Source: Chloroflexota bacterium (GTDB lineage: Bacteria; Chloroflexota; Limnocylindria; Limnocylindrales; CSP1-4). Taken from it: a stretch of 9,816 nucleotides of DNA. The notes under the pieces were generated by a model, which made no database searches, was not told the DNA's origin, and was given only the letters and a program-made list of their open reading frames with translations. The DNA is taken from positions 41,803-51,618 of the forward strand of contig PMJT01000062.1 in NCBI GenBank assembly GCA_003158495.1, in the 5' to 3' direction. This document shows positions 6,043 through 9,816 of the stretch, piece after piece. Both the position numbers and the translations under genes were made by a program. Each line of letters begins with the position of its first letter. Positions within the stretch are counted from its first letter, which is position 1.

Positions 6043-6714
6043 ATGAAGGATTCGGTATTGATCCTGGGTTGGATCTGGGCCGCCTACCTTGCCGCGCGGC
6101 TCGCGGCCGAGGGCGTGCGGCGGTTCGTCGCGGCGCGGAGGGCGGCTGCCTCTGGCGCGGGGCAGACCGGCGACGCCGATTCCCAGGCCGCGCATCGGCG
6201 GAAGGTGCGGCTGGCCTGGACCCCGCTCCCAGCCGCGTTGTGGCTCGCCGCCGAGGGCGCATTGGCCGTGGTAGTGGTCGGCGCGGCCTGGCTGGTCCTC
6301 CGCGATGTCAGCGTTAATCTGGTGCCGGCCGGCCTGGCCGCCTCGGTCGATGTCCGGCGCGCGGCCGTGGCGGGGATCCTCGGTTGGTCGCTCGTCGTCA
6401 TCAACGTCCCGGTCGCCTGGCGGCTCGTCGGGATGGTGCTGCCGAGCGAGCCCAGAAAGGTGACCGCCGGCGTCGACGCGGAGCGAATGGGCGAGACGAT
6501 CGGCGTCCTCGAGCGGCTGCTTGTCGTGGTCCTCGTGCCGAGCGGCGGGCCGGCCGCCGTGGGGTTCGTAGTCGCGGCCAAGACGCTGGCCCGGTTCAAG
6601 GAACTGGACAAGAAGCGCTTCGCCGAGCGCTACCTGCTCGGGACGATGACGAGCGTGACCGTGGCTCTGACGAGTGCGCTCGCGGCGATGTGGATCTGGT
6701 CGAGCGTGGCGTAG
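6043..6714 (+). CDS. Membrane protein with DUF3307-type C-terminal region, SatD partner
   Basis: The 223-residue product has five likely membrane segments: about 4-22, 62-86, 108-133, 153-180 and 197-219. Residues 150-205 hold 'GETIGVLERLL' and 'GFVVAAKTLARFKELDKKRF', followed by 'AERYLLGTMTS'. From memory this closely matches the conserved C-terminal end of DUF3307 proteins (IGxLER, AAKSxARFKELxxxxFAEYxLIGT), which often neighbour satD. The N-terminal DUF3307 module with its 'DFxLQ'-type motif is not visible; that part is a different, shorter region with a basic loop at 26-57. The ATG at 6043 has a strong GGAGGGGAG SD ending 7 nt upstream, embedded in the end of satD. No enzymatic residues stand out. 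It probably sits in the cytoplasmic membrane and works with SatD; what the pair does is unknown. Confidence 0.8.
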   Translation: MKDSVLILGWIWAAYLAARLAAEGVRRFVAARRAAASGAGQTGDADSQAAHRRKVRLAWTPLPAALWLAAEGALAVVVVGAAWLVLRDVSVNLVPAGLAASVDVRRAAVAGILGWSLVVINVPVAWRLVGMVLPSEPRKVTAGVDAERMGETIGVLERLLVVVLVPSGGPAAVGFVVAAKTLARFKELDKKRFAERYLLGTMTSVTVALTSALAAMWIWSSVA

Positions 6715-6925
6715 GACGCGCCGAAGAGCGGCGGGTAGTTCGCGCGAGTTAGAACGAGCCCGCGGCGAATGCCCGGTCAAGGCGTTTGGAGCCTCATCGC
6801 GCGACGACTCAACAGGCCATCACACCGTGCTGCCGTACCAGGTGAACCCCAGGGGAATCGCGGCCCGATTCCGGACGCAAACCCATCAACACACATCTCA
6901 CCTTGCCACCGCACCGGGGTGGTGG
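6715..6925. other. Convergent intergenic region with two hairpins
   Basis: Between the DUF3307-like gene and the convergent membrane protein gene, GGAATCG (6854-6860) pairs perfectly with CGATTCC (6866-6872) around a 5-nt loop. GCCACC (6905-6910) pairs with GGTGGC (6921-6926) and touches the stop codon of the minus-strand gene. Neither has a T-tract. They may end transcription from both sides; I see no gene here. Confidence 0.4.
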
Positions 6926-7588
6926 CTACGGAATGACCTTGGCCGCTCGCAGGTAAAGGGCGCCGACGCCGGCGATCGCCCAGGCGATCCACAGGACGGC
7001 GATCAGCATCGGCACGCGGTTCTCGATCAGACGGCGTGTGGCGCTGAACGGCTCGATCAAGCGGTCGAGGCCGTCTTCGTCGAGTCCTTCGGACGATAGC
7101 GCCTGCGCTGTGAGTTCCGCCGTGTCGGCCTTGAGACGCGACCGCTGGAGCAGCTTGAAGCGAGTGAACACGCGGCGATCGGCCGGGAGCTCGCGCTCGG
7201 CGCGGACGATCTCGCGATGCCAGAAGCGGACGTCGTTGCCGAGCCCTATTGCAGCGCGGCGCATCCGCCAGAGCAGCAGCAGGCTGCCGGTGGCGTCGAT
7301 TACGAGCAAAAGTGTCGGGACCCAGGCCCGGCTGACGTCGAGGTTCAGCAACGACACGAGGAGGCCGCCGGCCAGGCCGAGAAGGATGACCTCCATGACG
7401 AGGTACAGGCTGCGGAACCCGTGGAGCCACGAGTCGCGCCATTGCGCGCCGGCCAGCATGAAACCGAGCTGCGGGGCGGCGGCGTGGGTGCTGTCGAGAC
7501 CTTCGATAGCCCGCTCGAGCGGTGTTCGCTCCCGCGCCGCGTCTGGTTCGGGGGATTGGGACAACGGGCTGGTCATGTGTAGTCTCAT
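6926..7588 (-). CDS. Multi-pass membrane protein of unknown function
   Basis: From the ATG at 7588 the product has 220 residues; a second ATG at 7576 gives 216, and the numbering here uses that one. An acidic, proline-containing N-terminal region of about 45 residues is followed by two adjacent membrane helices (about 57-78 and 84-104), a soluble charged loop (105-186) and one more helix (187-209). The loop contains 'FWHREIVRAERELPADRR' (118-135), which recalls the cytosolic part of RipA-type bacterial membrane proteins, but the resemblance is short and I would not name it on that basis. Codon use and composition match the neighbours. Neither start has a good SD; TAGCGT (7602-7607, minus strand) could be a -10 box giving a very short leader to the 7588 ATG. 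The gene stands alone between two plus-strand genes. Confidence 0.72.
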   Translation of the reverse strand: MRLHMTSPLSQSPEPDAARERTPLERAIEGLDSTHAAAPQLGFMLAGAQWRDSWLHGFRSLYLVMEVILLGLAGGLLVSLLNLDVSRAWVPTLLLVIDATGSLLLLWRMRRAAIGLGNDVRFWHREIVRAERELPADRRVFTRFKLLQRSRLKADTAELTAQALSSEGLDEDGLDRLIEPFSATRRLIENRVPMLIAVLWIAWAIAGVGALYLRAAKVIP

Positions 7589-7930
7589 CGATGCGGGTTG
7601 GACGCTAGGTTCCCGGTTGTGGCGGCCGGGCTGGAATGATGAGTAGAGCATTGCCGATGGCAGGCCACTGCCCGAGTGCCGGAGGGCATCGCTGGGCTGT
7701 GCCGAAGGGCGGCTCGGGTTGCCGCCCCGGGCTGGCGGGTTCCGGGACGATCCGGGTCTCGAGGCGGGCCGGGGCAGCCGAATGGCCCGGGCTGCTCTTG
7801 TGGGGCGGCAGCCGGCCGGTCTCGGGCGAGTCGCCCGCCAAGCGTGTAGGCTGGCGCCGTCGGCCATTCGCGTGGGGCCGGCGACATGGCGCTTATCGAC
7901 CCGGCCGCCCGGGCCGCAGGAGGAGTGGAG
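7589..7930. other. Divergent intergenic region, promoters likely
   Basis: About 340 bp separate the divergent membrane protein gene and the small barrel-like protein gene. Open frames crossing it are very rich in Gly, Pro and Arg and show no motif, so I call no gene. TAGGCT (7847-7852, plus) is a possible -10 box for the small protein, placing its start site roughly 70 nt before the ATG; no convincing -35 is present. TAGCGT (7602-7607, minus) may serve the membrane protein gene. No riboswitch-like structure was recognised. Confidence 0.5.
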
Positions 7931-8299
7931 ATGTCCGACGCCGGCAAGCCCGTGATCGTCCAGTACTTCTACAGGATTCGCTGGGGATTCCAGGACGAGT
8001 TCGTGGCGCTATTCGATCGGAACCACTGGCCGCTGCTGCGGGCCCAGATCGAGTCCGGCCGGCTCCTCGACGTCCGCGCACACGAGCCGCGCTTCCACGG
8101 CGATGGCCGCCAGGACTGGACATTCGAAGTCACGATCACCTATCGCGACTGGGCCGCAATGGAAGAACACACGGACCCGGCTATGGTTTCGCGTCTATAC
8201 CCCGATGCGGAGAAGCTGGCCCGCGAAGAGCAGCACCGGTTCGAGCTGATCGAAGCCCACTGGGACACCCCGCTCGAAGATCACGCCCTGCCGAAGTAG
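7931..8299 (+). CDS. Small protein, probable dimeric alpha/beta-barrel (NIPSNAP/ABM-like) fold
   Basis: The 122-residue protein starts at ATG 7931, preceded by AGGAGG with good spacing; an in-frame ATG at 7886 lacks an SD and adds a low-quality leader. The pattern is strand 'PVIVQYFYRIRWG' (7-19), helix 'FQDEFVALFDRNHWPLLRAQI' (20-40), strand 'LLDVRAHEPRF' (45-55), strand 'DWTFEVTITYRDW' (62-74), helix 'AAMEEHTDPAMVSRLY' (75-90) and a final helix/strand ending 'FELIEAHWD'. A single ferredoxin-like unit of about 100 residues opening with 'Y.F.I..G...EF...' and a mid-protein Trp fits the dimeric alpha/beta-barrel superfamily. Members include NIPSNAP proteins and monooxygenase-like or dechlorination-type small enzymes. 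No catalytic residue can be assigned; His32 and His51 are candidates only. It ends 24 bp before the stop of the convergent lactate dehydrogenase gene and is probably monocistronic. Confidence 0.75.
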   Translation: MSDAGKPVIVQYFYRIRWGFQDEFVALFDRNHWPLLRAQIESGRLLDVRAHEPRFHGDGRQDWTFEVTITYRDWAAMEEHTDPAMVSRLYPDAEKLAREEQHRFELIEAHWDTPLEDHALPK

Positions 8300-8323
8300 C
8301 TCGCGCTCAAGCGGCACGCCGGC

Positions 8324-9304
8324 TCACCTCGCGGCCGGCCCCTTCAGCGACTCGATCGTCTGTCGCAGTACGTCGGCCGACTTGCGGACGCCGCGGGCCT
8401 CGAGCGGGCTGAGTTCCAGGCGCAGGACCCGTTCGATGCCGCGCCGGCTGACCACCGTCGGAAGACTCAGGCAAACATCGTCGATGCCGTAATAGTCCGT
8501 GATCAGGGACGAGATCGAGAGCACCGTGTTCTGATCGCGCAGGATCGCCTCGGCGATTCGCATCAGGCCCGCGGCGACTGCGTAATACGTGGCGCCCTTG
8601 CGGGTGATGATCTCCTGCGCTGCGTCCCGGGTCTGGTGGAATATCCGCTCCATAGTGTCCGCAGTCAGCGCGATTCCGTTCTCGGCGCAGAACGTGGGGA
8701 GCCGCATGCCGGCCACGTTTGCCAGCGACCAGACCGGGACCTCGCTGTCGCCGTGCTCGCCGATGATGTAGGCGTGGACGCTCCGTGGATCCACGCCGAG
8801 GTGCTCGCTCAGCATGTAGCGGAAACGCGCCGTATCGAGGATCGTGCCCGATCCAAAGACGCGGCTCGGCGGCATACCGGCCAGGTCCTGGGTCACGTAT
8901 GTCAGGACGTCGACCGGGTTAGTGGCGACGACGATAATCCCTTCCGGATTCGCCTCCGCCACCTTCGGAACGATCTGGCCGAAGATGGCGGCGTTACGCC
9001 GGACCAGCTCGAGGCGGCTTTCGCCGGGTCGCTGCCCGACACCCGCCGAGATCACCGTGATCGCCGCTCCCTGGCAGTCGGAGTAGTCGCCGGCGCAGAT
9101 CTTCGTCGGGTGGGCGAACGGGACGGCGTGGTTGAGGTCCATCGCCTCGCCCTCGGCGCGCTCGCGATTGGCGTCGATCAGGACGATCTCCGACGCGATC
9201 CCCGATAGCAGCAGGGTGTAGGCGAAGGTCGACCCGACCATTCCAGTGCCGACGACGGCGACCTTGTTCGGCCGGCCGGTGTGGTAGTCGGTCTCGCGTG
9301 CCAT
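8324..9304 (-). CDS. ldh: L-lactate dehydrogenase (NAD-dependent)
   Basis: The enzyme interconverts pyruvate and L-lactate with NADH/NAD in the cytoplasm. The 326-residue product has the Rossmann motif 'VVGTGMVGS' (17-25), Asp44 at the NAD-selecting position, and a substrate loop 'GQRPGESRLELVRRN' (90-104). Gln91 there marks lactate rather than malate dehydrogenase, and Arg97 is the mobile catalytic arginine. 'TNPVD' (128-132), 'TILDTARFR' (154-162) with Asp157 and Arg160, and 'IGEHGDSEVP' (181-190) with catalytic His184 complete the site. Arg162 and His177 align with the residues that bind fructose-1,6-bisphosphate in allosteric bacterial enzymes. The ATG at 9304 follows GGTGAG at 6 nt and gives the usual length; an ATG at 9403 with AGGA at 7 nt would add a 33-residue polar leader. 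It lies downstream of the hydrogenase small-subunit gene on the same strand and may be cotranscribed. Confidence 0.96.
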   Translation of the reverse strand: MARETDYHTGRPNKVAVVGTGMVGSTFAYTLLLSGIASEIVLIDANRERAEGEAMDLNHAVPFAHPTKICAGDYSDCQGAAITVISAGVGQRPGESRLELVRRNAAIFGQIVPKVAEANPEGIIVVATNPVDVLTYVTQDLAGMPPSRVFGSGTILDTARFRYMLSEHLGVDPRSVHAYIIGEHGDSEVPVWSLANVAGMRLPTFCAENGIALTADTMERIFHQTRDAAQEIITRKGATYYAVAAGLMRIAEAILRDQNTVLSISSLITDYYGIDDVCLSLPTVVSRRGIERVLRLELSPLEARGVRKSADVLRQTIESLKGPAAR

Positions 9305-9474
9305 CGATGGCTCACCCGTGACCCGGGGTCGCGGACGGGCGCGAACGGCGCCCCTGGATGGATCGGCGGGGTAGGTTGCAGGTGGGTCCTTGGTTTCGCT
9401 CATGCGTCCATCCTGCCACGCCACAGCCGATGAAGCGCACCTGAATTGAGGCTTCGTTTCGGCCGCGCCGGAAC

Positions 9475-9816
9475 CTAACCCTTTGCCTTTGCCTTGCCCA
9501 GTTCCGTGATGACGCTCCGGAACGGCTCGGCGTAGCCGGTAAAGCCGGCGAAGAGCCGCCAAACTTCTTCCGGCGGCCGGCCCGACTTCATCAGGCCCGC
9601 GCTCCAGCTCTTCGCGTTGGCGTTGGCGCGCGGTCCGAAGCAGCCGAAGCAGCCACGGCCATACGTGGGGCACAGAGCGTTGCAGCCCGAAGTAGTCACC
9701 GGGCCCATGCAGGCCTCGCCCGTGGCGACGACCATGCAGACGATGCCCTTGCGCTTGCATTCCCGGCAGACGGCCTCGTCCCGGATCTGGGGTCGGCGGC
9801 CTGCCAGGCCCGCGGT
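9475..9816 (-). CDS. [NiFe]-hydrogenase small subunit (group 3-type), C-terminal part; 5' end outside window
   Basis: Read inward from the window end, the frame gives 113 residues ending at TAG. Eight cysteines lie in the first 60 visible residues: 'VCRECKRKGIVC' (16-27), 'EACMGPVTTSGCNALCP' (34-50) and 'GRGCFGCFGP' (53-62). This is the Fe-S cluster segment of small subunits in the NADH-ubiquinone oxidoreductase 20-kDa family, in the form seen in cytoplasmic group 3 (sulfhydrogenase delta, MvhG-like) hydrogenases. The subunit passes electrons from the NiFe large subunit to a flavin/NAD(P)-binding partner. The large and diaphorase subunits should lie outside the window, the latter probably upstream on the minus strand. 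The C-terminal tail ends in a Lys/Ala-rich stretch. No terminator is seen before the lactate dehydrogenase gene 170 bp further (71 bp to its alternative start). The exact subgroup (3b versus others) needs the missing part. Confidence 0.85.
   Translation of the reverse strand, partial: TAGLAGRRPQIRDEAVCRECKRKGIVCMVVATGEACMGPVTTSGCNALCPTYGRGCFGCFGPRANANAKSWSAGLMKSGRPPEEVWRLFAGFTGYAEPFRSVITELGKAKAKG

Noticed and set aside
7886..7930. Earlier ATG for the small barrel-like protein
   Set aside because: No SD precedes it, and a clear AGGAGG lies just before the ATG at 7931, where the conserved fold begins.
9305..9760. A long N-terminal extension of the lactate dehydrogenase frame (478 residues in total)
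   Set aside because: The extra part runs antisense-free but out of frame through the hydrogenase small-subunit gene, has no family similarity, and good internal starts with SDs give the normal enzyme length.

Overview
The window is GC-rich bacterial chromosomal DNA holding eleven genes on both strands, two of them cut by the window edges. I see no mobile element, CRISPR array, tRNA or rRNA. Three things point to a member of the Chloroflexota or a similar high-GC deep-branching phylum, though none is decisive: the gene mix (ThyX, a CpaE/MinD-type ATPase, a SatD protein beside a DUF3307-like protein, a group 3-type [NiFe]-hydrogenase small subunit), the frequent GTG starts, and several starts lying 6-7 nt behind a TANNNT box as in leaderless transcripts.

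Layout. 1-293 (+) is the end of an IclR-type regulator, closed by a strong intrinsic terminator at 336-372. 486-1460 (+) is an MscS-family mechanosensitive channel. It converges on a minus-strand pair: an upstream coiled-coil protein (2878-3813) and a CpaE/MinD-like ATPase with a degenerate receiver domain (1579-2835). A gene-poor stretch of about 480 bp follows (3820-4295), then thyX on the minus strand (4296-5165).

A divergent intergenic region (5166-5324) separates thyX from satD (5325-6038, +). It holds promoters for both genes and three copies of the 8-mer GATAGCCG. satD is followed 4 bp later by a membrane protein with the C-terminal signature I associate with DUF3307 proteins (6043-6714). 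A multi-pass membrane protein of unknown role lies on the minus strand (6926-7588), and a small protein of probable dimeric alpha/beta-barrel type on the plus strand (7931-8299). The window ends with L-lactate dehydrogenase (8324-9304, -) downstream of the C-terminal part of a [NiFe]-hydrogenase small subunit (9475-9816, -).

How they work together. The coiled-coil/ATPase pair looks like a spatial-organisation or envelope-machinery module. The satD/DUF3307-like pair looks like a sensor-regulator plus membrane partner. The hydrogenase and lactate dehydrogenase both handle reducing equivalents and suggest a fermentative or hydrogen-cycling side to metabolism. The best candidate for an under-described system is the SatD-membrane protein pair: the SatD N-terminal region has the motif layout of a class III nucleotidyl-cyclase fold and carries a C-terminal helix-turn-helix, and its promoter region contains repeated operator-like sites.
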